Source: Haliotis asinina (taxonomy: Eukaryota > Mollusca > Gastropoda > Lepetellida > Haliotidae). Taken from it: DNA of 64,000 nucleotides. Both the position numbers and the translations under genes were made by a program. Below are positions 27,001 through 42,000 of the stretch, one piece after another. The notes under the pieces were generated by a model. It had not been told where the DNA came from and ran no database searches. It saw only the letters and a list, made by a program, of their open reading frames with translations. The stretch's first letter is position 1. Every line of letters starts with the position of its first letter. The DNA lies in NCBI RefSeq assembly GCF_037392515.1, contig NC_090291.1, positions 20,438,001-20,502,000 on the forward strand. Direction: 5' to 3'.

Positions 27001-30000
27001 ACTTTGCTGTCAGCTGGCAAGCAGACAATGTGAGGTCAGTGAGAGAAGGGAGACAACTCAGTAGGGTGGCCAAACAGCTGGTAGAGTTATCTCCTATGGG
27101 GTTGTGTGAGAATGCCAAGGTTACAAGAGACTGAAATTGATATAAAAAATGCATGTGTCAGACTAACATGCTCATAAACTATTTTGTCCTGATTACTATT
27201 TACATTGGAATGCATGAAAAAAATGTAAGAAGTACAACCCATGGCTAATAGATCAGAAAACTGGTATAATACTCAATTTTGGAAATCTAACAATCACAAA
27301 GAAATAAGTGAAACAAGACACTATAGTGTCTCTGGGACAAAGAGCAAACGCTGGAAAAATTTAAACATCACATCATAACTCTCAAAAATACAGCGTCTGC
27401 TTTGAAAACATTTGCAATTTTTACCCCATGGGCAGACAGTATTTTACATTCAATGGTTTTATTATGATTGCAATAAATCACATCTTGTGGGAGTTTAAGG
27501 TAGAAAACCTTGTGCTTCTCTCAATGCATTATATAGGCAACATGGCATCCAAATATGTGTCAATGACTTAAAGATCTGTCAATTCCAAAATGTGGAATAC
27601 TTTTAAAAGCTATACTGTTTGTTTCATATTTAATATGTGCAGGTTTCAAAAGCATACCACAATCTTGGAACATATCTGCGTAATTTGTGATCTTCCTTGT
27701 CCCAACACTGGAAAAAATAATATCACTACAAACTTCCATGTTCCCTATCTGATCCTACAGTCAGTATAGCCCAATTTTCAATCTACCTGTACAGGCCTTC
27801 TGCCCGACTGGTTTCCTGCCTGCAGTGTGTCGGTGAAGGTCTTCAGTCCAACAGCTGTGATATTATTCCCACACAGATTCAGATATGTTAGACCAGGCAG
27901 GGAACACACTGACTTGGACAGCGTGGACATTCCATTGTCACCAAGACGATTGCCTACAGCAGTATGTATACTTCCAATCAAAATCACTTGATACCACGGA
28001 GAAAAATTAATGGTCTGAACTAGGAAATTTTCTCTGAACAAGTAAAGTCTGGTAATTAAAAATCACAATATTTCTTTACAGCGATGTTTATGAAATCAGA
28101 AATATCAATGATCTCATAATTTCATGATTGAATTGTCAAAAAAAATGTTATGGGCACATGGCCTATGGTTTTGCACTAGACTTGAAAGGCAAAGTACATT
28201 CATTCAATGTTGCATATCAGAGGACTTCCAGGAAGGTCATATTTCCTAGAATCAGATTCACATATATTATTTAAATTTATCTTCATCAATGATTCAAAAA
28301 ATGTAATTTTCTGAATAAAATTAACACTTTATACTTATTCTGACTCATGTCTCCCTCTCCTAATCCCTTGAAGTTTCCTTCTTCAAAGGAGGACGTACAA
28401 TGTTGCTCACCCACAAGTACCTTAACTTTCTTCTATATCTGTGCACCAACACTGGTCACATGTTCGGCTATAATTGTCACTCTCTCTGATAAATCGTAGC
28501 CCAAACACAAAGATTTTCTGGGAAATCCAAGTGACATGAAAAGGAGGTTGGGAAGGTTGACCTCATGAGTCAGGATAAGTATAAAATATCAATTTTACAC
28601 AGAAAATGACATATTTATCCTTATCCTGAATCATGCTTAATTGCTAATAGTATCACCACTGCCAAACACCATCTCCTCATCGACTGCCTGATGCTTGTGA
28701 ACACATGGTTAGGGATTCTGTGCCATTGCTCTTGTAAGGCAGCACCAAGTTCCTGAAAATTCTGAGGTTGGCTCCTAAGACCACAATGCCTTCTCCCAAG
28801 TGCATCCCACACATGCTCTATTGGATTAAGGTCAAGGGACCTCAATGGCCAGTCCATGATTCCAGCGTTTTGAAGGAAATTTTGTGTCAACATAGCGGTA
28901 TGCGGCCGAGCATTATCATGCTGCAACTGTAGACCTGGACCATGAACCGCAATGAAAGGAACGAGTTCAAGGCTGAGCACCTGGTCGCGGTAAGCAGCAG
29001 CTGTGAGGTTTCCATGTATGACCAGAAGTCGGGAACAGTTGTTCCCACAAAAAGCACTCCACACCATGCAACTTCTGCCATCGAATCTGTCGACTTCCTG
29101 TACACAAAATTGGGCATACCGTTCACGACGTCGTCTCCAGACGTCCACAAATCGGAGGGTAAACCTGGATTCTTCGCTATAGATGACTCGATTCCAGTCT
29201 GTCTGGGTCCATCAGAGGTGATGTTGGCCCACAGCAGACGTTGACGTTGATGAAATGGCGTCAATATTGGCCCATGATATGGACGTCGAGAATGGAGATT
29301 GGCAGCCCACAACAGATTTCGAATGATCTGTGAGGTCTGTCACAAGTGGACGACCCTACCTTGGGCGATCAGGAGCGGTGCCAGTTTCTTGTAGACCTCG
29401 CCAGTCATACACAGTATGATAGTTGCATCCCATTGCTCTTGCGACGTTAATAACTGATCTTCCCGCTTGCAACATCCCAACAGCATGTTCACGCTGCACA
29501 TTTGACAACTGTGGCATTTAAAGTACCGTTAGAACAGTGGTTTAAAAGTGTTTTTTCAATTCTTGAGGCCCGTGCAAAAAATGATTTGACACTAACGTCA
29601 TTTGCATGACAAATGGATGGGTTTGAGTGGGTTTTGCTAACGTTTTTCTAGAGTCGAAAGATAGGGATCCCATTTCGGATACATAGATGTATTGTCACAG
29701 AAAATATTCATTATTTTTAAAAATTACATTTTGTTAAGTTTCTTTTTTGGCTCAGTATATGTATAAGCTTAACGATCACTCATGCTAGTCTGTCTGGATG
29801 TGCGCATGGACTCTCAAACAACCACTTCGATTAGTGAAGATACCAACCAGTCATGTGATAAGGGTGAGCTATGTTAGCATCTTTGAGGAACAATTAACTG
29901 TTGTGCTACAAGTGGGACGAAATGGTGAATGCCTGAGACATCCTCCGAGGCAGTGTCTCTGAGATAGTGGTTTCCAAACACCATATCTGATTTCCCAAAA

Positions 30001-33000
30001 CAGCCCTCCATGATTGCTGTAACTGAGCAATTTCCATGTAAAGCAAGGGTAAAAGCCAGAGCTCTCACTTCGCGTGGATTGGAGGCTTGTGATGGCACAA
30101 AGTCCTGCTGCTTTATATACTTGTAAAATAACAGTTCTCATCCAGACAGACACTGTTGTTCATGAGATTTCTGTAGATGTCTCTGCAGACAACGGAATAA
30201 ATAGACACTTAAATTTCCGACTCCTTGTTCGTGTCCATTTTACATAAATCTTGAGTGCTCTGACTGGACACAAAGATAGATGCTGTATATCATGCACTGT
30301 AGATAATGCTGAGACATGTCAGTGTCTATCAGATTGTCCTTGCAACTGATTTTTAACAATGAAATCCCAACATAGTCCCAGGTGTATAATATCACGATTT
30401 GTGGAGTTGAAACTAGTTCTCACAAAATCCAGTGCTTGAATTTGTGCAAAACCTTCCACCGCAGATAATACCATTGTTATATTACCAAGATGTTGTGCAG
30501 CAATTTCCATACTTCCTTCATGTTGGTGTAAGCTGACTGTAATAATCGGGTTCCATGAAATATGGTGCACAGTGACCATGATACTTGGCTCCTTAAAGGA
30601 GTAAGTTCTGCTGTTGTAGGTGCCAGATCTTCTGGCATTAAACCCCAAACATTCGTATGCTCCTTCTACATTTAGGTCTAGGCGTCGGTCTAGTAGAACA
30701 ATTCACATTTTCCTAATGCGTTCAAGCATGTATGCGCACATGCTCTTGTGAAGGATCTAAATCCATATTCAATGATGACGTCCCCAAACTCAAACCGTAG
30801 TGTCCTGATGAAGTATGCAGGGAACCCTTCCTGCTACAGTAAATCTCCATGTGTTGAAAGACAGGATGTGTTGATGCTGATACTTTGTCACAGTATGGAT
30901 ATCCGTAGATGCAGGCCTGCGTTGGTATCCCTGTCCAAGGAGTCATCTCTGCAAGTGAACCTGCGAGTTGTCCAAAAGGGTTCATTGAACATCGTCCCTA
31001 CACCGAACATTGGACGGAAAATCTAAATCCAGTCCATTAGTTATACACGAAGTTACTTCCTCATCGGAGAGAATTACCTTTTTTTCGTCATCCAAGAATC
31101 TATCTAAGGAGTCATGATGATGAGTATCGCTGATCGATTCCCTGCATGGTATAATCATAATTTACTTCCCTTCACGCAACATCCATGTGTGAATCCTTGC
31201 GTGTATCTTCCAAGCATAAATCCTCCATGTGTAATTCCAATCCGCATCTTCTAAACATATATCTCAGGCACCTTCCATCCTGCGCGAACCTTGAAAACCA
31301 TAATTCCTGCGTGCACTTGGCGAAGGCCTCCTATATCTGCTTGAAAATTGATCCAAGCACGAATCCTTAGTACGTAATTCCTTACGTTCATTATCTACAC
31401 TTATGTCCCTTTGTGCACTATCTTTCCTGCCCAAATCTTCAAATTGGTAATCCTGGCACGTATTAGGCAAAGGCTTCCCATATCTGCGGAAAGATTGATA
31501 CCTCGTTGAGAAATCCTCCTGTGGTGAAGAGTACATGCATGCAGCTGTAGGTGTTTACAAGGGTGAAGTAGGGTGAAGATGATATATAATGTTGTCGTTG
31601 ATGACAAGATCGTCTGCATGGAGAATCTTTTCTACTGTGATGTTGATAATTTGTAGAATCTCCTCCTTGGAGAACTACTGTTGAGCCAACATTCATGAAT
31701 GTATCCTGACTCAATGGGGATAATCTATGAGAACATAAACATTTGCGTATGTCCTCTTCAACATATAACTGGGTTTGAGTGTCAGTTCATGAGCGATGGC
31801 AGTCGCCACAGGTGCCTTCGTGGCAGACCTCTCTTCGGCGAAGCATCAATCCATTAACGACCTGTGCATTGCGTGAACTGTTCCATGAAGAGTCCAGGAT
31901 CAAAATCCTGCGCTGAACATGTAGACCTTTGTGAAGATAAGTATTCTTCTGAGGATACCAAGGTCTCCTCTGACCTACAATGTAGGTGTGTTGTATTGGC
32001 AGAGTTGCCATCCTTCATTGAAAGTGTGTGCGCCAAAGGCAAATCATCCAATGATTTATGTCGCGGAAAAGTTGCAGTAGCAGTCCTTGCCTTCATGCAG
32101 GTTGCAATCTGTTGGCGAGAGGTACTTCCGGCAGAAGTATTTCATCAAAAATTTCCCCTTCACCCAGAGGAACAAAATCCTGTGTGCAGGATCGAGCCTC
32201 CGTAGTAGCAGATGATAACATCTTCATCTGCGATGAAGAAGATTTAGACCGCTTACTCTTTAATACAGAGGATTCCCTCAACGTAAATCTCTTCTTAGCA
32301 GGTGCAGCACCAGTCACCAAATCAGAGTCACGCTTCTGAGACACGCCCGACATGTAACTAGAATTACAAATATCAGCGGTAGTAATCAGCATACGGTTCT
32401 TAGCACAATCATTCGCTTTACCTGACATGACTGATGGATAGTCTTATCTTGTCCCTTGCAAATCTAAGAATGCCAAACAAATAGATTAAATTCTTCTGAT
32501 GATAAATGTTGACAAAGTTCACAGTGGACGTTTAGAGCACAGACCGTAGGGCAAGATGGACATAATCAGTGTGGATCCGCCACTGAAAACTGGTATCTAC
32601 AACTCAAACAAGTTTTCATCAAAATGTATGAACCATGATTACATGATTACGTAAATTATACACAAAATGTTTACATCATACAAAGAAATATAGAGACTGA
32701 AAACCATATACAACAACACTTGGTTAAAAGTCACAAAAAAAAAGAAAAAAAAAAGAAAAGAAGAAGAAATAAAACCAAGAGAAAAGTGGTGTACAGGGAC
32801 CCCAAGTCACACACACAACCTTCCTTTTGGGCAAAGAAGGAGAGAATGACAATCATGGCCGGTCATGTGACCAATAAGGGTGCCAAAACATAGAAGAAAG
32901 GGAGGGTACTTGTGGTGAGCATGTTTTACACCCTATGAGTCAGGTTAAGGAAGTATGCATGGCTTTCTATCACTGGCTACCAAATGACTTACTCTGCAGG

Positions 33001-36000
33001 TCGAGGTGCTTCATGTTGTTCTGCCCCTCCAGGGCGCGACAAACAGGGTGTATCTGGGTGGACCTCAACGCTAGACTCCGCAGAGATAGACAGCCCGTGC
33101 TGTCACATGACTGCAGCAGGGTGACGATGTTCCGATACTCCACTTTAACACAAACATGTAATAGAATTAAACTCTTCTGACTCTCCACTAGAACACAAAC
33201 ATGTAATAGAATTAAACTCTTCTGACTCTCCACTAGAACACAAACATATAGAATTAAACTCTTCTGACTCTCAACTGGAACACAAACATACTACAGCATC
33301 ATAAACTGAGACCATTTTTTCATCTCCCTAAGGCACAAGTGATTACTGATTGTAAAATATTGAAATAAATACAAGAAACAAAATCTTGGACTAACTGAAG
33401 TGCAATCTAATGAACCAAATAACAATGAGCGAGTCCACTGAATCAGAAACATCTTGGTCATATCAATACCTGTTAAATCTTTTGTTTATTTGTTGTTTAA
33501 TGCCGTACTCATGATTATTCCGCCTATATGGTAGAGTTTTCTAAATAATCAAGTCTGGACCAGAAAATCCAGTGATCAACAACATAAGCATCAATCTATG
33601 CAACTGGGATATGATGACAAGCAAGTCAGCAAGTCTGACCACCCGATTCTGTGAGTCACCTCTTATGACAGACATGGGTTGCTGAAGACCAATTCTAATC
33701 TGACTAATCCTCTTACCTGCCCTGGTCAGCCTGCAGGCCTGCATGTATCTCTCATGTAGAGGCTGCATGTCCCAGCTGTCCACCACTGCATCTACCTGCA
33801 CACAGTGTTACAAAATACCTTACTTACTTCAGGATGACTTCAAGCACAGTGCCATCTACAGTAGACCCTTATATAAAAAAAATTGTATATCACAATTAGA
33901 TATGACATTTCATCTTGTCTGGGTATTTTTTAGAATGCTTAAAAAATATATTTTTCTCAAAATTGATTCCCAGAATTGGCTCCATAGGCACTGGTCATGT
34001 TTTATGCTCCCTATGCTACTTTTCAATCAATGAACAACTTGATGAACAATCAAGTGGTTAACTAAGCATACTGAACAGCAAAAGAAGTACTAGAGTTTTT
34101 TCTTCAAGTTTTTCAATAGGAAACATAAATATTAACATTTACTAATATGAGATTATATTTTTCGAAAAGTGCATTCCTTTTGCTGTTCTGTGCAATTCAT
34201 TTTCCCATTCTACTTTTACTTCTAGACAGTACTGAATATAATGAAATACAAATTGTACTGAAATGTTCAGAATTTTACAAGTTCCATCCACTGACACTTC
34301 CTCCAAGAAGAGACCATCACATGTCTACAAGTCGTGATAAACAACTTCTTACCACTTCCTTGTTACTGAGAACCATACACACAACATCGTCTGGCGACAG
34401 GATCGCACCATCGCGAGTCCTCAGTGTCACCAAAGGTTTCTTCTGGTGAATTTTCTCATACCGTCGAGCTACATCCTGGGCCAGCCAGGAAATGCTCTGA
34501 TTGCTACAATGAAAACAATCAATCAGTGTTTTAATGTAGTGTGTCTGCAAACATACAAAGTTTTACCTCGTATGGGTATGGGCAATGTCACATCAGACAA
34601 GGTAGATGGTAACTTTCTGTGCATTATCTGCAATTTTAAGCTAAGAAGCAGCAATACAAGACAATACAGAGCATCTGGCATTGTGCATGATTCTGTGTTA
34701 GTAACTTTCAGAGCACAATCTGTGATTTTACTTAAGAAACATAAGATATATATAAGATACTGCACAACTGTCACTCAAAATAATTGACCTGGAAATCTTT
34801 AAACAACAACACAAGGGAGTTATCAAGTCAGAAATCACTTTGATCAATCATTTGTGGTTTTCAAACAAAGGGCAGCCACTTTCCAGCAACATCTTTAACC
34901 ACACTTTATCTTCAATATTGATGCCTTTGATTTCAAACATGTGAATATAACTTACGCATCTGGGACTGGAACCAACAACATCTGACCATCAATAGTGACC
35001 TTGAGTCTCATGACCCCTGTGGAGGTCAAGGCCTCACTCTGATGACTAGATGAAGGAGGACAAGACATTGTTGAGAACCCATTCTGAGAAGGTTCAAACT
35101 CAATGTTTTCTGTCTGGTATATAGAAGCACTGTTTAGTGTACTTCTGTTTTCCTGAGTGGTAAAGTTTGTCAACTTCATCTGCCTCGGCTTAGACTTAGT
35201 TGAGAGTTTTGATCGATTTGCTAAGCTCGGATTCTGTATGATACCGTCATTATTAACACTTGAACCTGACACCACGAAATCATCCGTAAAATCATCAACA
35301 TTTAGCACATCAGGGTTTGATGGAGCTGCTTCCAACAAGTTATCACTGGCTCCACTATCTTCATCAACATCATCAATCACAAAACCTTTCCTTTTGGACA
35401 TATCACATTTTTGTCGTGTTGAATCTGCTAACCCAGACTTCCGTGACCCTGAGGTTGAAAACACTCCTCCAATATCCAACTTCTTCCTTTTCTGAGGCTG
35501 AATGTCATCAATGAGCCAGTCATCGCCAACAAAGTCATCTGCATCAAGCAAAGCACTTGAGTCTGTGTGACTCTTGGGAGTGACAGAGTTATGATATGCT
35601 GGTCCCCGAACAGCAGCTCTTTGAGATGCACTACCAATACCCGTCATGGCATGGCGGTAGTTGTCTGTAGCACTTCTGTGTGGGCCCAAGTCCTCGAGGC
35701 GAGGATTTGGGTAGAATTCCTGGTTGGCCGTTTCAGACAGGACAGCCACTTCCTCATCACTAAAACACAATGGCTCTATGTAGTAGCAATACAACATCTC
35801 ACACAATATCAGAGTTGGGACATTCCATACCATGTCATATGACAATGAACTTTCACAAACATTAACCAACCAGTGAAATGACTGAAAAGACCTCACCATT
35901 CCCCAGTCAGAAATAAGAAAGACGGCTACTATTTCAGTCTTAAACTGGTGACTCAAAAAGAAAATATATTTTGGAATATCTAGTGATGGCCCTGAATGAC

Positions 36001-39000
36001 AGCATTTCCCAGGCACTATGGAACATCGTCTACTTCAAATGTTCATCCAACTGAACCATGGATAGACAATTTCAGCAGAATCATCAAGCTTGAAACTGTT
36101 CTTCAGAATACTCTGCATTGCCATTTTGGAGATCGCATTCTTAACAAACACTTATTGGCTGTAACTCTCTCCATAAGAAAGCAACTCAAGCTGGAAGAAA
36201 GGTTGTTCCAATATAATAGGATGTCGTGTTTAGAAGTAACAGTGGCTCAGTTATGATGTGATTACATGTTTGATAATATTTACTGGTGCCCTTCCCCAAG
36301 TTTTATCTTATTTCAGATAAAATATGATTAAGATGTTTTCAAAATAACATACAGGGGAATCAAAGACAGTAAAAAGGTATTCTATGAAAACCTTAGCTCA
36401 CTAACCTGTTGCCTCCTTCACTGTCTGAAGTAATTACAGCACGGGATGACTTACTGAAAAAATAAATATTTAGAAGAAACTAAGAACTATTGCTCAAAAC
36501 GCTGTGAAAGATGTCAGTTAACATGACCAATAAGTATAAGTCAGGCTTCAAATATGAAACATTTTCACCTGCCACCAGTGGAGGTCCTTTTCCTCTTGAC
36601 TGTGACCTTGACCTCTGGAAATGTCTGACTTTCTCTGCTGCTGTCATCATCATACAGGTCAAGGGCAGCTGGAGGTCGTGACTTGTCTAAAGATCTAAAG
36701 TTAGACCTTGGCATCTGACCACCTGTAATACAAGAGTGGGTGATTGTCTCTGTGTTCCTCTAAGCATTATTCCACTGAAATTATATTTACTAAAAGTATC
36801 AGAACTGATGCTCAAACCTGACTCTGAGTTCATCAGCAGAAGATTATTAAACCAATAAAATATCCAGAAAAACATCATCCTTTCTATTAGTTTCCAGTAG
36901 GACACAAAGATATTTTTTGTCAAACCATTGATGCTGATTGTTATAATTGTGTGTGGCAGGTGTCTGGTTATAAGGTGTGCAGGGATCAAGGTGGGAGAAT
37001 AATTTCATAACATCAATAAGTGGCAGAGGCATTTCTAGCACAGCACCATTAGGTGTCACTCCACACAAGATTAGAGATAGCTCCCCTCACCTTTCATCCC
37101 ATCTGACAGCATGGCCTCCACATGGGCGTATGACAGCATCACCTCTCGGCTCAATGTGTCCTCACAACGCTGATACCAAGCTCGCAGGCAGTCAAGTGCT
37201 GTTTGACCCTGAGGTAAAGAATCGTTTTCTGATATAAATCTATATCAATTAATCTGGGACACCAGAGATGGACTTCACACATTGTACCCATCAGGGGAGT
37301 CAAATCTAGCATGATGAGTGGTTGCTTTAACAACTAAGGTAACCCGGAATGCCAAGTGACACAAACCTTTTGGAGAAAATTACAAATTTGGCTTAACAAT
37401 TCATTCCCTCATCCATTTCACATTTGGTTTGGTACTCTACATCGAAATATATTACTAAACCACATCATCTTTGCAGCCAAGACACTTTTACATATGTAGT
37501 ATTAAGAATATACCTCCCAACATAACTTCATTTACAAAAACCCTGAAAGAAATATTCTTTGTCGAGAAGCATATATGCCAAAAAAATAATAAGATAGAAC
37601 ACTTCAATCATTAATGGGGCCCTCTCTTCCCAGTACTTGGATAAATTAGAATGTATATATGTATCTGTCTTGTACCACCTATATCAACCTGTATATGTCT
37701 ATTATCATAATGTCAATATAATATCAGTACATCCATCGATATGTACCTCTGCTTTGTACATGACAAGTAATCACATGAATCAGTCAAAAAAAAACAACAA
37801 AAAAACTAAGGTAACCCACCACCCAGTATCAGTACATCGACATTGATCATACATGTATTAATATGATACACTAGTGTTAACCATTCAAACTCCTTCATCG
37901 GTTATGGTTCACACTTGGAAAATCGCAAAGGGTGTCCATGTTTGTTGGTTGGAGAGGTTTAATGCGTCTATAAAATGAGCTGTGAACAATTCTATAAGAT
38001 GGCAGCTTGTAATCAACACTTAAAACCAGTCCCTGGTCTGCAGTGTGTGCGGAAAGCTGCATCTGCATCTAAAAGCATCCGTATTAGTTAAAAGATGAAA
38101 CAACTCTTAAATTTCTGAAAAAATGGACAAATGGCAATGCATGAAATGTGGGTTCATTTGCTTAAGGCAAAATTTGGGACACTATCAGTCTATTATGTGT
38201 GAGAGTTATCTTACAAATTGGTCATCAACTAAGTGAGTGAGACAGTGAGTTTAGTTTTACGCCACACTTAGCAATATTCCAGCTATATGGCGGCGGTCTG
38301 TAAATAACAGTGTCTGGACCAGACAATCCAGCGATCAATATCATGAGCAATGATCTGCACAACTTGGAACTGATGACATGTGTCAACCAAGTAGGCAAGC
38401 CTGACCACCCGATCCCGTTAACTGCCTCTTACAACAAGTGTTGCCACTAATATGGCAATGTCCCTCCCCACATAATCACTATTTCACTACTATTCACATT
38501 TTCTTCTTGCTCACACACAAGATGTGTGAAATGACTGGTGTCTGGATAATCACCCAAAGTAGGCTGTCAACAAAATCCAAAATAAACTGTAGAGGTTTCT
38601 GATTCAATGATTATAGTCCTCCTTGGGGTAAATATAGCATAGCAGGCCATTCCATCCTCATACTGAATGACTGTTGAACCCCTCTGAGAAGCCAGAATTG
38701 TGTCTGCAACTGATGCAGGAATTCCGCTTGCTTGGACAGTGGACTGCTGCCCAAAATGAGGGAGATGCATCTGTTTGAACTGAGACGGATGGAATCAGGG
38801 TGTCTAGAGAAAAACCCCTGGATAAATTCCCGATCTCCATCCAAGACCGCAAATGAGGAAGTGCCCACTCAGGACTCTTGAGTGTCACCTCGTAACTCTC
38901 AGAGTGAGACCACAGCTTAGGTAGAGAATGCTGTATACGGTGCATCCTCAGGCGTGCACACCACATCCACTGTCACAGTCATGTTGCCTAGCAACCGAAG

Positions 39001-42000
39001 CCATGTCCAAGCTGACACCCAGGACGACTCGAGAAGCTGAAGAACAGTCCTCTGGTCTTTGATGACGAGGAGAGGAGCAAGGGAGGCAATCCGGAACAAG
39101 CTCTGATTTCTTGAGATTGATATCCAGCCTAGTTTCAGTAGGATATCCATCACTTGATGTGTGGAATTCATGTTTGACTGCAGGCTGAGTGCCCTGAGCA
39201 ACCAGTCCTCCAGATACGAGTAACAACACCTGCCCCGAGACCTGGCTAATTGAGCTGGAATCAACATCAGTTTGGTGAACATCCTTGGCGCCTTGGAGAG
39301 CACACAAAACTGGTAGCACATCCCATCTAGGAGAAGCGAAGGTACTTCATGAGCCAATCCCCATTCTCAATACAGTAGAAAAAGGGACAGGGGTAGAAAC
39401 AGGAGGAGCAGGGGCCTCCTTGATGACCTTAGCCTTTTTAGGAGCTGACTCAGTAGGCAGCTCCAGACCCCTTGTCTTTTATGTGTGAATGCTTAGACAG
39501 GGGATCCTGGGCACCCTGCCTTAATTAAGATAGTGTAAAAAAAATGAATCTGCTCTTCTTTGGGCGTCAATACTGCACAAGGAACCCATCCGCCATCTAT
39601 ACCAGCACATGGCAAGCCGACAGGGATGGTTATGAGTTACAACAAAAGATGAAAGAAAAAATTCAGAAACTATCTCTAAATTGTCGGGGAAAAGAGAGAA
39701 CCATCCATACAGTAGCTGTTTCTGAAGCATTCACCTTAGCTCTAGTAGGAATTCAACAACTCTCTGGTCGATATGGATGTCTTGCCGGTCAAATGACAGC
39801 ATGGAAAGTGAGGTACAAGGTTACAGTGTAGAGTTACTTGCTCTTGGCTGTTGGGGGCCACCGGGGCCCTTCAGGTATTGTCTCACCACACAATAAAATA
39901 TTTTTTTGTTCTGTAAATATTCGTAGGGATTTAAAATGGACATTTAAATGCTTACAAGTACCCCAAGGAAGAATATATGAAAAAGAATGAGGACATTGGT
40001 TGAAATGTTTTATGAGATACTGCGCTAACATAAGTTCAAAAAGTTGACAAAGTGTCATGTTCACATTGATGTCTGCCTATTTCCCCAGTGTAGGCTGTCA
40101 CGAAATTTGAAGACATTTGGTTCAACAGTTCATCAGAGTTAACAAGAGTTTGAAGTGGTCAAAGACTCAGGGGTACCTTGCTGAAAATATGCTGCCCAGA
40201 TCAACTAGTGTCTGTGTAATTCCCCACTGTAGTCTGTCCCCAAATTTGAAGACATTGGGTACTACAGTTCGTGAAACATTGTTAACAAAACTGAATATAT
40301 AGTCCTCCATTCTGCATTCCAGCATAGGACAACCCTGGATATTCACAGTATTATCAAGTAAGTGTGAGTATATGTAACCACATACATATTTCACAGTGAG
40401 TGCCTTCTTGATCACCCGCCCTGTAAAGATCTGGGTTAGAACTGATCTTCAGTAACTTAAGTTTGTCGTAAGAGGTGAGTAACAGATCAAGTGGTCAGGC
40501 TCGCAGACTTGCTTGACACGTCATGGTATCCCAGTAGTGTAGATCGATGCTCATGATGTTGATCACTGGATTGTCTGGTCTAAACTTGATTATTTACAGA
40601 CTGCTGCCATATAGCTGGAATATTGCTATTTCACAACCAAATAACCAAACTACAAGCAATAAGCTATAACATGAGACAGCTGTCAACAGCTGTGTCATCA
40701 AAAATGTAAGATAAATATTCCAAGCTGATTCTAGATTCCTCTCGCCTCCGCATACATACATCATCATCCTTGTTGTGGATATTGGCCCCGTGTTGCAGAA
40801 GGATCTTTATGACCTCTGTGTTGCCGCAGTTGGCTGCATCAATGAGTGGAGTGATCCCACCACAGTGCTTGCCTCCTCGGTCATTGACAGTAGCGCCATG
40901 CTCCAGGAGGCACTTGACCACTTCGTAGTGATCATGGTTGGCGGCCTCATGCAGGGGGATCCATCCACAATAGTCCCGGGGGTTCACTGGATGGCCCTAA
41001 AATTCAGACAAATGATTCTTGTAACTGGGGAGAATGAGTATCCATGAATCTCGATGGGGTAGGGTTTCTGAAACTGATTGTGATACCTGTCTTGACGACT
41101 ACATGAAGAGTCAAGCACCCATCACTTTCTAAATTATGAAATATAGGGAAGAGGCAGGTCCTTATTCCACCAAGATATACTAGTGCTGAGACAATGATTA
41201 TGATGAAGGTTATATGCACTGCTATAATTGTGCTCAGAACAATTTGGCAAATGAAACCCTGGTTCTGATTCTGAAACAATCTTCTATATTGTAAACCGGA
41301 ATTATTCTGTGCCTAGAAAATTCTGCGTCAGTGTATGCCCAGCCTGTTGTGCAATGTGTTATTTTTGTGAGAGTAGTAGGCTTTACAGAAACAACATTGT
41401 TATCTAAAACTGCTTTGCTTACTACGATCAAAGAGACACAGGTCATTTATTTATCCCTTCGATCTCCACAGTATCAAATCAGTGGAACCTAACTAACGTA
41501 TGTTTGGGGTTAATCTATCCCTTTTCACAATGTCTGAAAACACTTACTACATCTCAAATGACCTTATTTTATCAACAGAATTTGAATTATATACTATGTT
41601 TTCACAATGTTATTGAAAAAAAACAAACTCTCATGCATCAGTAACAGATTCACATCACAGCTGTCAAAGAGCAAATTAATAACTAAACACAAAGAAAAAA
41701 CTGAAAAATAAAATCAGTAACAGTACTCATAAAAGTTGTCAAACATACATTACAACTTACTATTTCCATCTTTTTTGTGAGATTGTTTAATGTAATTCAA
41801 GTGTGACATCTTGGCTTCGAACTTCACACTCGGGCACAATATTTAATGTGAAAATACAAGCCATGAAACATTGTCACATCATATAGCACGGTATGCCTAC
41901 TAAGTTCCATAATCTACACACTGGTGTCATTTTTTGCCTGACAAGTTCAGAATAGCATGATTTTACCCAGAATCCAGAAATTTTCATTTACGAAGACAGT

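Noticed and set aside
39544-39831. Plus-strand ORF of 95 codons
   Set aside because: Lies antisense inside the DIRS-like fossil span; no recognisable domain.
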